Below, one piece after another: positions 7,597 to 16,673 of a stretch of DNA of 52,424 nucleotides (positions within the stretch are counted from its first letter, which is position 1; each line of letters opens with the position of its first letter). This DNA is from an uncultured Clostridia bacterium (GTDB lineage Bacteria > Bacillota > Clostridia > UMGS1883). A model generated the notes under the pieces. That model was not told the DNA's origin, searched no databases, and was given only the letters and a program-made list of their open reading frames with translations. The stretch spans positions 1 through 52,424 of the forward strand of contig CAKSNY010000018.1 of NCBI GenBank assembly GCA_934476455.1. The letters are read 5' to 3'. The position numbers were made by a program, and so were the translations under genes.

Positions 7597-8433
7597 TTGA
7601 AAGATATGACACTACTTGTAATGGCAGCGGGGGCGGGCAGCCGCTTTGGCGGGCTTAAGCAGATAGAACCCGTCGGGAAAAACGGTGAAATTCTTTTAGA
7701 TTACTCGGTTTACGACGCTCTTTTATACGGATTTAACAAAGTGGTATTTGTTATTAAACCCGAAATGGAGAAGGATTTTCGCGATATTGTCGGAAAACGC
7801 TGGGAAAATAAGGTTAATGTTGCATATGCTTTTCAGCGCGGGGACGACCTGCCGGGGGGCATAGCCTTTCCGCAGGGGCGTACAAAGCCGTGGGGTACGG
7901 TGCAGGCGGTGCTTGCGGCGCGCGACTGTATAAAATCGCCGTTTGCCGTTGTAAATTCCGACGATTATTACGGAAAAAACGCATATGGTGAAATCGCGGC
8001 GCATTTTGAAAAATCATCCGAAATGTGTATGGTTGCTTATGAGCTTAAAAACACACTCAGCGATAACGGAACGGTAACGCGCGGTGTTTGCGGTGTTTCG
8101 GGCGGATATCTTTCGCAGATTGAGGAACACTATAATATAGATAAAAATACGGCGCTTGCCCCGAACACAAAGGTTTCGATGAATTTGTGGGGATTTATAC
8201 CCGATATTTTTTCAAAAATGGAGAAAGGCTTTGAGGCGTTTTTGAAAAACTGCTCAGACCTTCAAAAGGGTGAATATATACTTCCGGAGTTTGTGGGCGA
8301 ACTTATAAGAAACGAAAATGCGCGTGTGAAGGTGCTTACATCGCCCGATTCATGGATTGGGATGACGTATAGGGAAGACCTTGAAACCGTGCGCGAAAAG
8401 ATTTCACATCTCGGGTATCCCGCAATAAAATAA
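7597..8433 (+). CDS. Sugar-phosphate nucleotidyltransferase family protein
   Basis: A 278-residue protein beginning with the nucleotidyltransferase signature LLVMAAGAGSRFGGLKQ (about 5-21), the loop that binds the NTP phosphates, followed by VNSDDYYG (metal-binding aspartates). Enzymes of this fold join a sugar phosphate to a nucleoside triphosphate to make NDP-sugars or cell-surface precursors; the substrate cannot be told. The start is TTG 7597, 7 bases after AGAGGTG; ATG 7606 is an alternative. The ATG at 7567 overlaps the promoter and is rejected. It is transcribed alone from a consensus promoter. The product shows no membrane segment and should be cytoplasmic. Confidence 0.8.
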   Translation: MKDMTLLVMAAGAGSRFGGLKQIEPVGKNGEILLDYSVYDALLYGFNKVVFVIKPEMEKDFRDIVGKRWENKVNVAYAFQRGDDLPGGIAFPQGRTKPWGTVQAVLAARDCIKSPFAVVNSDDYYGKNAYGEIAAHFEKSSEMCMVAYELKNTLSDNGTVTRGVCGVSGGYLSQIEEHYNIDKNTALAPNTKVSMNLWGFIPDIFSKMEKGFEAFLKNCSDLQKGEYILPEFVGELIRNENARVKVLTSPDSWIGMTYREDLETVREKISHLGYPAIK

Positions 8434-8496
8434 GACAAATATCAAAAAATAAGAAAAATAAGGTGCGAAATAACCGTTTTTAAGCAAATAACAATA

Positions 8497-8525
8497 TTGA
8501 CAAATTCGCATTAAGAGAGTAAACT
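8497..8525 (+). promoter_or_regulatory. Promoter of the liv operon
   Basis: TTGACA (8497-8502), 17 bases, TAAACT (8520-8525), 30 bases before the livJ start. Confidence 0.7.
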
Positions 8526-8554
8526 ATTGAAAAATAATTAAGGAGTTGGTAACA

Positions 8555-9685
8555 GTGAAAAAATTATTGGCACTGGTAATGACGGTTGCACTTGTTGCTC
8601 TTTGCTTTGCAGGCTGCGGCAAGGGTAATGCCGGCGGTGGGTATACCTCCGAAAATACTGAGTTTGTTATAGGCGGTACGGGTCCTCTTACGGGTGACGC
8701 TTCCTCGTACGGTATTTCCGTGCAGGAGGGTGCAAAGCTTGCCATAAAGGAAATTAACGCAGCAGGCGGGCTTAACGGCGTTAAGTTTAAGCTTGATATG
8801 AAGGACGACAAAGCTACTGCGGCAGACGCTGCAACAGGCTACGATACATTGTTTGAAGCAGGTATGCAGGCTTCTATCGGTGCGGTAACCTCCGGCTCGG
8901 CAGATTCTTTTGCATCCAAAGCGGTTGAGGATAACGTGTTCTTTATGACACCCTCAGCATCGGCAGCTAACGTAATCGAGGATCGTCCCAATGCGTTCCG
9001 CGTTTGCTTCGGCGACCCCGACCAGGGCGTTTTGGCAGCAGAAGAGCTTTCCAAGAAATTTAAGAAGATCGGCGCTATATACGATACAAGCGACCCGTAT
9101 TCTTCCGGAATTTACGAAGCTTTTGAAAAGGAAATGAAAAAGCTCGGCACAAAGTTTGACACACAAACCTTTGACGCAGAGAACAAGAAGGACTTTACCA
9201 CACAGGTTGAAGCGCTTAAGGATTGCGATGTAATATTCCTTCCTATTTATTATACAGAGGCGGGCTTTATTGCAAAGACAGCTACCGCTAAGGAGTGCGG
9301 AGCAGTGCTTTTCGGCTGTGACGGTCTTGACGGTATAGCTGACCAGATTGACTCTTCCGTTAAAAACACGGTAAAATATATCACACCCTTTGATGTAAAC
9401 AGCACAAGCGAAAAAACACACAAGTTTGTTGAAGAATACGAAAAGGAATACAATAAGGCACCGGATCAGTTTGCGGCAGACGGCTATGACGCAATTATGG
9501 TAATTTACGAAGCAATGAAAAAGGCTGATGTAAAAGACGTAAAGATATCCGCATCTGACCTTTGCGATATTCTGGTGGAAACAATTACAAAGGATTTTAA
9601 ATATTCCGGCGCTACCGGTGAAATGACATGGGACGATAGCGGCGCTTGCGCAAAGGCTCCGCAGATTGTAGAGCTTAAGTTCTGA
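8555..9685 (+). CDS. livJ: Branched-chain amino acid ABC transporter substrate-binding lipoprotein
   Basis: A 376-residue solute-binding protein. Residues 1-20 are a lipoprotein signal ending in CFAGC, so Cys21 anchors it to the outer face of the membrane. The mature part has the type I periplasmic binding fold of the LivJ/LivK family: GGTGPLTGDASSYGISVQEGAKLAIKEINAAGG near the N-terminus, then repeated alternating strands and helices. It captures leucine, isoleucine or valine (or a related amino acid) and hands it to LivHM. The start is GTG 8555, 9 bases after AGGAG; an upstream TTG at 8546 touches the ribosome binding site. It is the first gene of the operon and is followed by a hairpin that should raise its level over the permease genes. 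Confidence 0.9.
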   Translation: MKKLLALVMTVALVALCFAGCGKGNAGGGYTSENTEFVIGGTGPLTGDASSYGISVQEGAKLAIKEINAAGGLNGVKFKLDMKDDKATAADAATGYDTLFEAGMQASIGAVTSGSADSFASKAVEDNVFFMTPSASAANVIEDRPNAFRVCFGDPDQGVLAAEELSKKFKKIGAIYDTSDPYSSGIYEAFEKEMKKLGTKFDTQTFDAENKKDFTTQVEALKDCDVIFLPIYYTEAGFIAKTATAKECGAVLFGCDGLDGIADQIDSSVKNTVKYITPFDVNSTSEKTHKFVEEYEKEYNKAPDQFAADGYDAIMVIYEAMKKADVKDVKISASDLCDILVETITKDFKYSGATGEMTWDDSGACAKAPQIVELKF

Positions 9686-9715
9686 ATGAATAGCTTAATT
9701 TAAAGAATATCTGAT

Positions 9716-9751
9716 ACTTTTGGTTGGGCGATTTTTCGTCCAACCAAAAGT
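9716..9751 (+). terminator. Intra-operon hairpin after livJ (attenuator)
   Basis: ACTTTTGGTTGG (9716-9727) pairs perfectly with CCAACCAAAAGT (9740-9751). The T-tract is weak, so partial readthrough into livH is expected. Such hairpins after a binding-protein gene typically stabilise its mRNA. Confidence 0.65.
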
Positions 9752-9797
9752 TTGTATCACAGAAAAACCAACACTGTTACTCGGGAAGGGGAATTTT

Positions 9798-10661
9798 ATG
9801 AGTACATTTATTGACGGCCTAAGTCTTGGGAGCATATATGCTCTTATTGCACTGGGCTACACCATGGTATACGGTATCGCTAAAATGCTTAATTTTGCAC
9901 ACGGCGATATTATAATGGTCGGCGCTTATGCAATCCTTACAACAATGGCGCTGTGCGGTCAGCCGCTTTTGGCGATAGTTGTATCAATAGTCGTCTGTAC
10001 GGTGTTGGGCGTTTTAACCGAAAAATTGGCGTACAAGCCGCTGCGCGGCGCTTCGCCGCTGGCAGTTTTGATAACGGCTATCGGTGTAAGCTATCTTTTG
10101 CAAAGCATAGCGCAGCTTATTTACGGGGCAAAGTCGCAGCCGGTAAAGATTTATAATTTTAAATCGGTTTCAATCGGCAGCTTTAAGATGAACACAGCAA
10201 CTATTATTACGCTTGTTGTCGGAACAATTCTTATGGCGGCGCTTACGCTTTTTATAAAGAAAACCAAAACAGGGCGCGCAATGCTTGCCGTTTCCGAGGA
10301 CAGGGGCGCGGCACAGCTTATGGGAATTAACGTAAATCAAATTATTATGATAACCTTTGCCATAGGCTCGGCGCTTGCGGCATTTGCGAGCACCTTCTAT
10401 CTTATGCAAATACCCAGCACAAGCCCCACGCTTGGCTCGATGCCCGGTATAAAAGCATTTACCGCTGCCGTAATCGGCGGTATAGGCTCTATCCCCGGCG
10501 CTATGATAGGCGGTGTGCTTTTGGGGCTTATAGAAAAGATTTCGTTAAGTATACCCGTGCTTGCTCCCTATACCACAGCGTTCGAGTTTTCGCTTCTTAT
10601 CGTCATATTGCTGGTGAAGCCCACCGGCATTATGGGAAAGCAGAGAAGGGAGAAGGTTTGA
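9798..10661 (+). CDS. livH: Branched-chain amino acid ABC transporter permease LivH
   Basis: A 287-residue integral membrane protein, almost entirely hydrophobic with about eight helices, and with family markers IDGLSLGSIYALIALGYTMVYGIAKMLNFAHGDI near the N-terminus and GIKAFTAAVIGGIGSIPGAMIGG near 210-235. It forms half of the transmembrane channel of the Liv importer with LivM. The frame is open from 9720, but that region is the livJ hairpin; ATG 9798 follows GGAAGGGGA. The stop is one base before the livM start, so the two are translated in tandem. Confidence 0.92.
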   Translation: MSTFIDGLSLGSIYALIALGYTMVYGIAKMLNFAHGDIIMVGAYAILTTMALCGQPLLAIVVSIVVCTVLGVLTEKLAYKPLRGASPLAVLITAIGVSYLLQSIAQLIYGAKSQPVKIYNFKSVSIGSFKMNTATIITLVVGTILMAALTLFIKKTKTGRAMLAVSEDRGAAQLMGINVNQIIMITFAIGSALAAFASTFYLMQIPSTSPTLGSMPGIKAFTAAVIGGIGSIPGAMIGGVLLGLIEKISLSIPVLAPYTTAFEFSLLIVILLVKPTGIMGKQRREKV

Positions 10662-10662
10662 T

Positions 10663-11844
10663 ATGGCACAGTATTTTAAAAGCATAAAAAACAGCTTTAA
10701 GCTGAAGCATTATATAAATTATATCGGCGTAACAATTTTTTTGATAATATCTGCTTCAATGATGTACACAGGTTATCTTAACCGTTCTACGGCAAACCTT
10801 ATTACACAGATTGCATATTCTGTAATTTTGGCAGTGTCGCTTAACCTTGTGGTAGGCTTTTTGGGAGAGCTTAGCCTCGGACACGCAGGCTTTATGTGCG
10901 TGGGAGCATACCTCGGGTGCTACATTGCAAATATTTTGCATACGGTAATCCCGTCGCCGCTGGCAGTTTTAATAATAACAATGCTTATAGGCGGTGCGCT
11001 TGCGGCAGTTTTCGGATTTATAATCGGGCTGCCCGCGCTTAGGCTTAAGGGCGACTATCTGGCAATAGTAACGCTGGCTTTCGGAGAGATTGTAAGAACT
11101 ATATTTAAAAACCTTAAGACCTTCGGCGGCGCACTCGGACTTCGTACGGTGAAGTACGGTCCGGAGCTTTTCATAGTTTCGCTTGCAGTGGTTCTTATAA
11201 CCCTGATTCTTATACAAAACCTTGTGCGCAGTAAGCACGGGCGCGCAATTACCGCAATACGCGACAACGAAATAGCCGCAAAGGCTATGGGTATAAACGT
11301 TACGTTTTACAAGCTTTTCGTGTTTGTGGTATCGGCGTTTTTTGCGGGCGTTGCGGGCGTTATATACGGTCACTATGCTACGCCTGTACTGTATTCGTTC
11401 TTTTCGTATAACTATTCCATCGAAATTCTGGTAATGGTTGTATTGGGCGGTATGGGTTCAATAACAGGGTCAATAATAGCGGCAACGCTTATTACCTATA
11501 TAAACTTCCAGCTTACAACGCATCTTTCGGGCGATTTGGCAGCGCTTAAGTTCCTTATTTATGCGCTTGTGCTTATAACGATTGTTCTGTTTAATAACGC
11601 ACCGTCGCTTGCACCGATAAAGGAAAGACTTAATACAAAGAAGTTTTTGGAAAACCTTTTCAAGAAGGTGGAAAAGATTTTTGTAAAGAATGAGGATGTG
11701 GAAAAGCAGCGTGCAAAGATAAAGGACGACGCTGCACAGTGGGATAAAATCCCCACAAAAATTGAAATGGATTCCATATTGTCGGTAGAGCTTACCGGCG
11801 AAACAAGCACGAAAGATCCCGATAAAGGAGGTAAAAGACATTGA
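10663..11844 (+). CDS. livM: Branched-chain amino acid ABC transporter permease LivM, with long C-terminal tail
   Basis: A 393-residue permease, the partner of LivH. Family markers include NLVVGFLGELSLGHAGFMCVGAY and GVIYGHYATPVLYSFF, then MVVLGGMGSITGSIIAA. The conserved membrane part ends near residue 312. About 80 residues follow that are charged and probably cytoplasmic (KERLNTKKFLENLFKKVEKIF, then an acidic stretch ending KDPDKGGKRH). Typical LivM proteins have a much shorter tail. Its final codons contain the ribosome binding site of livG (AAAGGAGG), and its stop overlaps the livG TTG start (TTGA), so the tail end is constrained by translation coupling. Confidence 0.9.
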   Translation: MAQYFKSIKNSFKLKHYINYIGVTIFLIISASMMYTGYLNRSTANLITQIAYSVILAVSLNLVVGFLGELSLGHAGFMCVGAYLGCYIANILHTVIPSPLAVLIITMLIGGALAAVFGFIIGLPALRLKGDYLAIVTLAFGEIVRTIFKNLKTFGGALGLRTVKYGPELFIVSLAVVLITLILIQNLVRSKHGRAITAIRDNEIAAKAMGINVTFYKLFVFVVSAFFAGVAGVIYGHYATPVLYSFFSYNYSIEILVMVVLGGMGSITGSIIAATLITYINFQLTTHLSGDLAALKFLIYALVLITIVLFNNAPSLAPIKERLNTKKFLENLFKKVEKIFVKNEDVEKQRAKIKDDAAQWDKIPTKIEMDSILSVELTGETSTKDPDKGGKRH

Positions 11845-12611
11845 GCGAATACTTGCTTGAAACAAAAAATCTCGGTATCTCCTTCGGCGGTCTTAAGGCT
11901 GCACAGGATATAAACCTTAAAATAAAAAAGAAGCAGCTTTACGGACTGATAGGTCCGAACGGCGCAGGCAAAACCACCATATTTAATATGCTTACGGGCG
12001 TTTATGTGCCCACAACGGGCAGCTTTTTCCTTGACGGGGAGGAGCTTACCGGAAAATCACAGGAAACGATAAATCACAAGGGAATAGCAAGAACGTTCCA
12101 GAATATCCGTCTTTTTAATAATATGAGCGTTATCAGAAACGTTCTTGTAGGACTTCACAATCAGCCGGAATTTAAGGTAACGGCTATCGAAAGTATGCTG
12201 CGGCTTCCGCGACATTTTGACAGCGAGGCACGTATGCGCGACCGCGCAAAGGAAATTTTGCGTATTTTCGGTCTTGAGGATGAAAGAAACAATCTGGCGT
12301 GCAACCTTCCCTACGGAAAACAGCGCAAGCTTGAAATAGCGCGCGCATTGGCAACAAATCCGAAGCTGCTTCTCCTTGACGAGCCGGCAGCAGGTATGAA
12401 CCCGAACGAAACGGCAGAGCTTATGGACACCGTGCGCCTTATAAGAGATAAATTTGATATGACGATTCTGCTTATAGAGCATGACCTTAAGTTTGTGTCC
12501 GGTCTTTGCGACGAGGTTACGGTGCTTAACTTCGGTACGACGCTTGTTTCGGGCAAGGTCAGTGATGCGTTAAACGACCCCGAGGTTGTAAAAGCGTATA
12601 TAGGAAAGTAG
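11841..12611 (+). CDS. livG: Branched-chain amino acid ABC transporter ATP-binding protein LivG
   Basis: A 256-residue ATPase with Walker A GPNGAGKTT (about 39-47), a LivG-type signature segment NLPYGKQRKLEIARAL (about 154-169), Walker B LLLLDEPAAGMNP and the switch histidine in LLIEHDLKFV. In place of the classical LSGGQ it has LPYGKQR, which is normal for LivG. With LivF it drives the LivHM channel. The start is TTG 11841, overlapping the livM stop by four bases and preceded by AAAGGAGG. Confidence 0.93.
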   Translation: MSEYLLETKNLGISFGGLKAAQDINLKIKKKQLYGLIGPNGAGKTTIFNMLTGVYVPTTGSFFLDGEELTGKSQETINHKGIARTFQNIRLFNNMSVIRNVLVGLHNQPEFKVTAIESMLRLPRHFDSEARMRDRAKEILRIFGLEDERNNLACNLPYGKQRKLEIARALATNPKLLLLDEPAAGMNPNETAELMDTVRLIRDKFDMTILLIEHDLKFVSGLCDEVTVLNFGTTLVSGKVSDALNDPEVVKAYIGK

Positions 12612-12621
12612 GGTGATTGAT

Positions 12622-13332
12622 ATGGCAATGCTGGAGGTAAAGGATTTAGAGGTATACTACGGTGTTATACAGGCAATAAAGGGAATAAGCTTTGAGGTAA
12701 ACGAAGGCGAAATAGTAACCCTTATCGGTGCAAACGGTGCGGGAAAAACCACAACAATGCAAAGCATAATGGGGCTTATCCCGATAAAGCACGGCACGGT
12801 TACTTATGAGGGGCAAAGCCTTAACCGTGTGCCGTCACACAAGATAGTGCGTATGGGAATGACGCAGGTACCCGAGGGCAGGCGCGTTTTTCAGGAACTT
12901 ACGGTTTATGAAAATCTGCTTTTGGGGGCATACACAAAAAACGACAGCAAATCCGTGAAAAAAGACATAGACGCGATATACGAAAAGTTCCCCAGGCTTA
13001 AAGAGCGTAAAATGCAGGTTGCGGGTACGCTTTCGGGCGGCGAACAGCAGATGCTTGCAATGGGGCGTGCGCTTATGTCAAAGCCCAAGCTTTTAATGCT
13101 TGACGAACCTTCAATGGGGCTTTCGCCGCTTTTGGTTGACCAGGTGTTTGATATTATAAAAGAAATCCATCGCGAGGGTACAACAATACTTTTGGTTGAG
13201 CAGAATGCCGGCAAGTCTTTGGCAATATCCGACCGCGCATATGTGCTTGAAAACGGAAAAATAGCATATTCGGGAACAGGCAAAGAACTTTCCGAAAGCG
13301 ATAATATAAAGAAAGCATATCTCGGAGGTTAA
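12622..13332 (+). CDS. livF: Branched-chain amino acid ABC transporter ATP-binding protein LivF
   Basis: A 236-residue ATPase: Walker A GANGAGKTT (about 36-44), signature LSGGEQQMLAMGRALM (about 138-153), Walker B LLMLDEPSMGLSPLL, and ILLVEQNAGKSL with the switch region. It is the second nucleotide-binding subunit of the Liv importer, paired with LivG. I place the start at ATG 12622 behind AGTAGGG; GTG 12613 in frame overlaps that site, and ATG 12628 is also possible. It is the last gene of the operon and is followed by strong hairpins. Confidence 0.92.
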   Translation: MAMLEVKDLEVYYGVIQAIKGISFEVNEGEIVTLIGANGAGKTTTMQSIMGLIPIKHGTVTYEGQSLNRVPSHKIVRMGMTQVPEGRRVFQELTVYENLLLGAYTKNDSKSVKKDIDAIYEKFPRLKERKMQVAGTLSGGEQQMLAMGRALMSKPKLLMLDEPSMGLSPLLVDQVFDIIKEIHREGTTILLVEQNAGKSLAISDRAYVLENGKIAYSGTGKELSESDNIKKAYLGG

Positions 13333-13333
13333 A

Positions 13334-13453
13334 ATGGGAAGCTTCCCCCGTTTTCGGGGCGCTTCTCCCATTCTCTTGAAAGAGGGTGCGGCAAAACGGA
13401 ATTGTTCTGCTGCACCCTCCTTTGCGGCTTTTTCCTTATAACGGAAAAAAGCC
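13334..13453 (+). terminator. Cluster of terminator hairpins after the liv operon
   Basis: Three hairpins in a row: 13335-13371 (TGGGA...TCCCA with inner CCCC/GGGG), 13380-13419 (GAGGGTGC/GCACCCTC with inner pairs) followed by GCTTTTT, and 13427-13453 (GGCTTTTTCC/GGAAAAAAGCC). The first two face the operon. Confidence 0.65.
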
Positions 13454-13498
13454 CTTACTTTAAACCAATACGTGTCAGTATCTGCTTATATAAAAAGG

Positions 13499-13531
13499 CT
13501 GCTTAAAAAATCACCCGACTTTTTAAGCAGC
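13499..13531 (-). terminator. Terminator of tRNA-Gly
   Basis: CTGCTTAAAAA and TTTTTAAGCAG form an 11-base-pair stem just downstream of the minus-strand tRNA-Gly. Confidence 0.7.
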
Positions 13532-13535
13532 CCTT

Positions 13536-13610
13536 TGGAGCGGAAGACGAGATTCGAACTCGCGACGTTCACCTTGGCAAGGTGACGCTCTACCACTGAG
13601 CCACTCCCGC
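13536..13610 (-). tRNA. tRNA-Gly (anticodon GCC)
   Basis: Read from 13610 to 13536: acceptor GCGGGAG with CTTCCGC (one G-U), D-arm GGCTCAGTGGTAGAGC, anticodon arm CACCT-TGCCAAG type giving anticodon GCC, T-arm GCGAG-TTCGAAT-CTCGT, discriminator T and encoded CCA. Confidence 0.95.
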
Positions 13611-13623
13611 AAATCTTTTATAA

Positions 13624-13652
13624 AGTATAACATAAAAAGGAACTGTTGTAAA
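13624..13652 (-). promoter_or_regulatory. Promoter for tRNA-Gly
   Basis: Minus-strand TTTACA (13652-13647), 17 bases, TATACT (13629-13624), 14 bases before the tRNA. Confidence 0.6.
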
Positions 13653-13758
13653 GCAATTTTGAAAAAATTTTTTAAAAAATTTCTTCAAAAAAGAGGATTT
13701 TGCAACCTTTTGTAAAATATAGAAATATAACGAACAGATTGAAAGAAAGGGAGAGAAG

Positions 13759-15507
13759 ATGGCGTTTTATTCTGACGACCTTGTTGCAGAGGTTATTGCC
13801 GCAAACGATATAGTAGATCTTGTGTCGGGATATGTTCGCCTGAAAAGGTCGGGCAGCGGATATATGGGCTGCTGTCCTTTTCACAGAGAAAAAACGCCCT
13901 CCTTTCACGTGAGTCCGGACAAGCAGCTGTATCATTGCTTCGGCTGCGGTGCGGGCGGTAGTGCGCTTCAGTTTGTGATGAATGCCGAGGGGCTTGAATT
14001 TAAAGACGCGCTTTTGTTTTTGGCGCAGCGTGCGGGGATAACGCTTCCCGAGGACGGCGTAAACCAAACCGATACGCATAAAAAAAAGCAGCGAATGTAC
14101 GATATAAACCGTGAAGCGGCGATTTTCTTCAGAAAGCAGCTGCTTGCGCCCGCAGGCGCGCAGGCGCGGGAATATTTATTAAAGCGCGGGCTTTCGGGCA
14201 AAACAATCGCAGAATTCGGGTTGGGTTTTTCGCCGCCGCAGTGGGACGGGCTGCTTAAGCACTTGCAGTCTAAAAACATACGGCGGGAGGAGACTGTGGA
14301 AACCGGGCTTTGCATAATGAACGACAAGGGGCATGTGTACGACCGTTTCCGCGGGAGGGTAATGTACCCGATAATAGACGTCCGCGGCAATATTATAGGT
14401 TTCGGCGGGCGCATAATGTCAGGCGACGGGGCAAAATATATGAACTCGCCGGAAAGTGCGGTATATGACAAAGGAAAAAATTTGTTTGCGCTGAATATTG
14501 CTAAAAAAAGCAAGCGCGGATATTATATACTTGTTGAAGGATATATGGACGTAATATCGCTGCATCAGGCGGGGTTTAACTGCGCCGTTGCGGGCTGCGG
14601 CACGGCGCTTACGCGTGAGCAGGCACGGCTTATTTCAAAGGGTACGGTTTATTTGTGCTACGACTCGGACGAGGCGGGGCAAAAGGCGCTTTACCGCGCG
14701 GCGGAAATTTTTGCGGAATTTGAAACGCGGCTGCGTGTGATAACGATACCGCATTGTAAGGATGCAGACGAATATATTAAAAAATTCGGCGGACAGGCTT
14801 TTGAAAAGCTTATCGAAAACGCAAAAACCGTTACGGAATGTCGAATGGACAGGCTTTTGTACGGGGCGGATATTCACGACCCCGCGCAGCAGGTTGAGGT
14901 TATAAAGAAATCCGCCGAAATCTTTGCGCAGATGAAAAGCGCGGTTGAGCGGGAGGTTTATATAAACCGCCTGTCGGCAAAAAGCGGTATCAGTGCGGAA
15001 GCCATAACTGCCGAGGTAAGAAAGACAAGCTCTAAAAGCCGCAGAAAAGAGGTGGCGGCAGAGCTTAGAAAAACCGTCGGCACGGCGGTATCCTCCGCAG
15101 TAAATGGGGGAAATACACGGCGTGCGCGTGCAGAACGCGGAGTTTTATCGCTTATGTGTGAAAGCGATAAGGTTTACGGGCATTTGTCGGGCAGAATTAC
15201 GGAGGAGAGCTTTTCTTCGGATGTACATAAGAAAATATACGGTGCGATTTGCGCTTTTTATAATGAAGGGAAAAAGCAGGGCTGCGGCGCACACCTTATG
15301 ACGGCGCTGCCGGATTTTCAGAGCGAGCTTTCCGCAATCCTTGTAAACGACGCCCCCGCGGATAATATAGAAAACGCGGCGGACGATTTTGCAAACGCAT
15401 TGGAGGAAGAAATTTTTGAAGAAAAGCTTGCTCTTGCACAAAAGAACAACGATATAAAGCTGATTTCACAGCTTTTGACAGAGAAAAAACAAAAAGGTGG
15501 TAAATAA
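13759..15507 (+). CDS. dnaG: DNA primase
   Basis: A 582-residue primase that makes RNA primers at the replication fork. The N-terminal zinc-binding motif CCPFHREKTPSFHVSPDKQ...HCFGCG (about 37-64, CHC2 type) is complete. The TOPRIM core has VEGYMDVISL (about 258-267) and CYDSDEAGQKA (about 299-309), carrying the catalytic acidic residues. The C-terminal helicase-binding domain is divergent, as usual. ATG 13759 follows GGGAGAG. It lies directly before rpoD with two bases between stop and start, the conserved dnaG-rpoD part of the macromolecular synthesis operon. I see no convincing promoter in the AT-rich 100 bases upstream. Confidence 0.95.
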   Translation: MAFYSDDLVAEVIAANDIVDLVSGYVRLKRSGSGYMGCCPFHREKTPSFHVSPDKQLYHCFGCGAGGSALQFVMNAEGLEFKDALLFLAQRAGITLPEDGVNQTDTHKKKQRMYDINREAAIFFRKQLLAPAGAQAREYLLKRGLSGKTIAEFGLGFSPPQWDGLLKHLQSKNIRREETVETGLCIMNDKGHVYDRFRGRVMYPIIDVRGNIIGFGGRIMSGDGAKYMNSPESAVYDKGKNLFALNIAKKSKRGYYILVEGYMDVISLHQAGFNCAVAGCGTALTREQARLISKGTVYLCYDSDEAGQKALYRAAEIFAEFETRLRVITIPHCKDADEYIKKFGGQAFEKLIENAKTVTECRMDRLLYGADIHDPAQQVEVIKKSAEIFAQMKSAVEREVYINRLSAKSGISAEAITAEVRKTSSKSRRKEVAAELRKTVGTAVSSAVNGGNTRRARAERGVLSLMCESDKVYGHLSGRITEESFSSDVHKKIYGAICAFYNEGKKQGCGAHLMTALPDFQSELSAILVNDAPADNIENAADDFANALEEEIFEEKLALAQKNNDIKLISQLLTEKKQKGGK

Positions 15508-15508
15508 T

Positions 15509-16594
15509 ATGAACGAAGTATTGTTAAAAAAAATAGAGGCTGTGGAAAAAGAACTTATAGAAAAGGGAAAGCCCAAGGGAATGATAACGGAAAAGGAAAT
15601 TGAAGACGCATTTGCCGAGCTTGAGATTGACCCCGAAAAAATAGAACAGATACACGACGATATAGAGGACCAGGGAATAGACATCGTGGGAGATATTGAA
15701 CAGGAAATAAAAAAGATAGAAATTTCCGAAAAAGAGCTTGAGGACCTTTCCGTTCCCGAGGGAATAAACGTGGACGACCACGTTCGTATGTACCTTAAGG
15801 AAATAGGCAAGGTGCCGCTGCTTTCACCCGATGAAGAAATAGAGTATGCGCGCCTTATGGCAGAGGGCGACGAGGTTGCAAAGCAAAAGCTTACAGAAGC
15901 GAATTTGCGCCTTGTTGTAAGCATTGCAAAGCGCTATGTGGGCAGAGGAATGCTTTTTCTCGACCTTATACAGGAGGGAAACCTCGGGCTTATAAAGGCG
16001 GTGGAAAAGTTTGACTATACAAAGGGCTACAAGTTCAGCACATATGCAACATGGTGGATACGCCAGGCTATAACAAGGGCAATTGCAGACCAGGCGCGTA
16101 CCATACGCATACCCGTGCATATGGTTGAAACAATAAATAAGCTTACAAGGGTATCGCGCCAGCTTTTGCAGGAACTTGGCAGAGAGCCGAGCGCCGAGGA
16201 AATAGCGGCGGAAATGGGGATGAGCCTTGAAAAGGTGCGCGAAATTATGAAGATAGCGCAGGAGCCTGTTTCGCTTGAAACCCCCATAGGCGAGGAGGAG
16301 GACAGCCACCTCGGCGACTTTATCCCCGATGATGATGCACCCGCCCCGAGTGAGGCGGCGTCGTTTATGCTTTTAAAAGAGCAGCTTATGGACGTTCTTA
16401 ATACGCTTACCCCGCGTGAAGAAAAGGTTTTGCGCCTGCGGTTCGGTCTGGAGGACGGCAGAGCCAGAACGCTTGAAGAGGTGGGCGGAGAATTTAAAGT
16501 AACGCGTGAACGTATAAGACAGATTGAGGCAAAGGCGCTGCGTAAGCTCAGACACCCCAGCCGCAGTAAAAAGCTTAAGGACTTCCTTGAATAA
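15509..16594 (+). CDS. rpoD: RNA polymerase primary sigma factor RpoD (SigA)
   Basis: A 361-residue housekeeping sigma factor. It has a short acidic N-terminal region 1.1 rich in E, D and I, region 1.2 (VRMYLKEIGKVPLLSPDEE, about 91-109), the very conserved region 2 (NLRLVVSIAKRYVGRGMLFLDLIQEGNLGL and KFSTYATWWIRQAITRAIADQARTIRIPVHM) that melts and reads the -10, region 3, and region 4 helix-turn-helix (VTRERIRQIEAKALRKLRHP) that reads the -35. ATG 15509 follows AAAGGTGG that lies in the end of dnaG. The consensus promoters found across this window fit recognition by this factor. Confidence 0.97.
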   Translation: MNEVLLKKIEAVEKELIEKGKPKGMITEKEIEDAFAELEIDPEKIEQIHDDIEDQGIDIVGDIEQEIKKIEISEKELEDLSVPEGINVDDHVRMYLKEIGKVPLLSPDEEIEYARLMAEGDEVAKQKLTEANLRLVVSIAKRYVGRGMLFLDLIQEGNLGLIKAVEKFDYTKGYKFSTYATWWIRQAITRAIADQARTIRIPVHMVETINKLTRVSRQLLQELGREPSAEEIAAEMGMSLEKVREIMKIAQEPVSLETPIGEEEDSHLGDFIPDDDAPAPSEAASFMLLKEQLMDVLNTLTPREEKVLRLRFGLEDGRARTLEEVGGEFKVTRERIRQIEAKALRKLRHPSRSKKLKDFLE

Positions 16595-16605
16595 AGATAA
16601 AAGAA

Positions 16606-16656
16606 AACCGACCTTTCAAAAGTCAGATTTTCGGTCAGACTTTTGAAAGGTCGGTT
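16606..16656. terminator. Strong bidirectional terminator between rpoD and the DtxR-family gene
   Basis: A perfect 19-base inverted repeat (16606-16624 with 16638-16656) around a 13-base loop, flanked by A and T runs, placed between convergent genes. Confidence 0.85.
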
Positions 16657-16673
16657 AATTTTTGAAAAACCTT

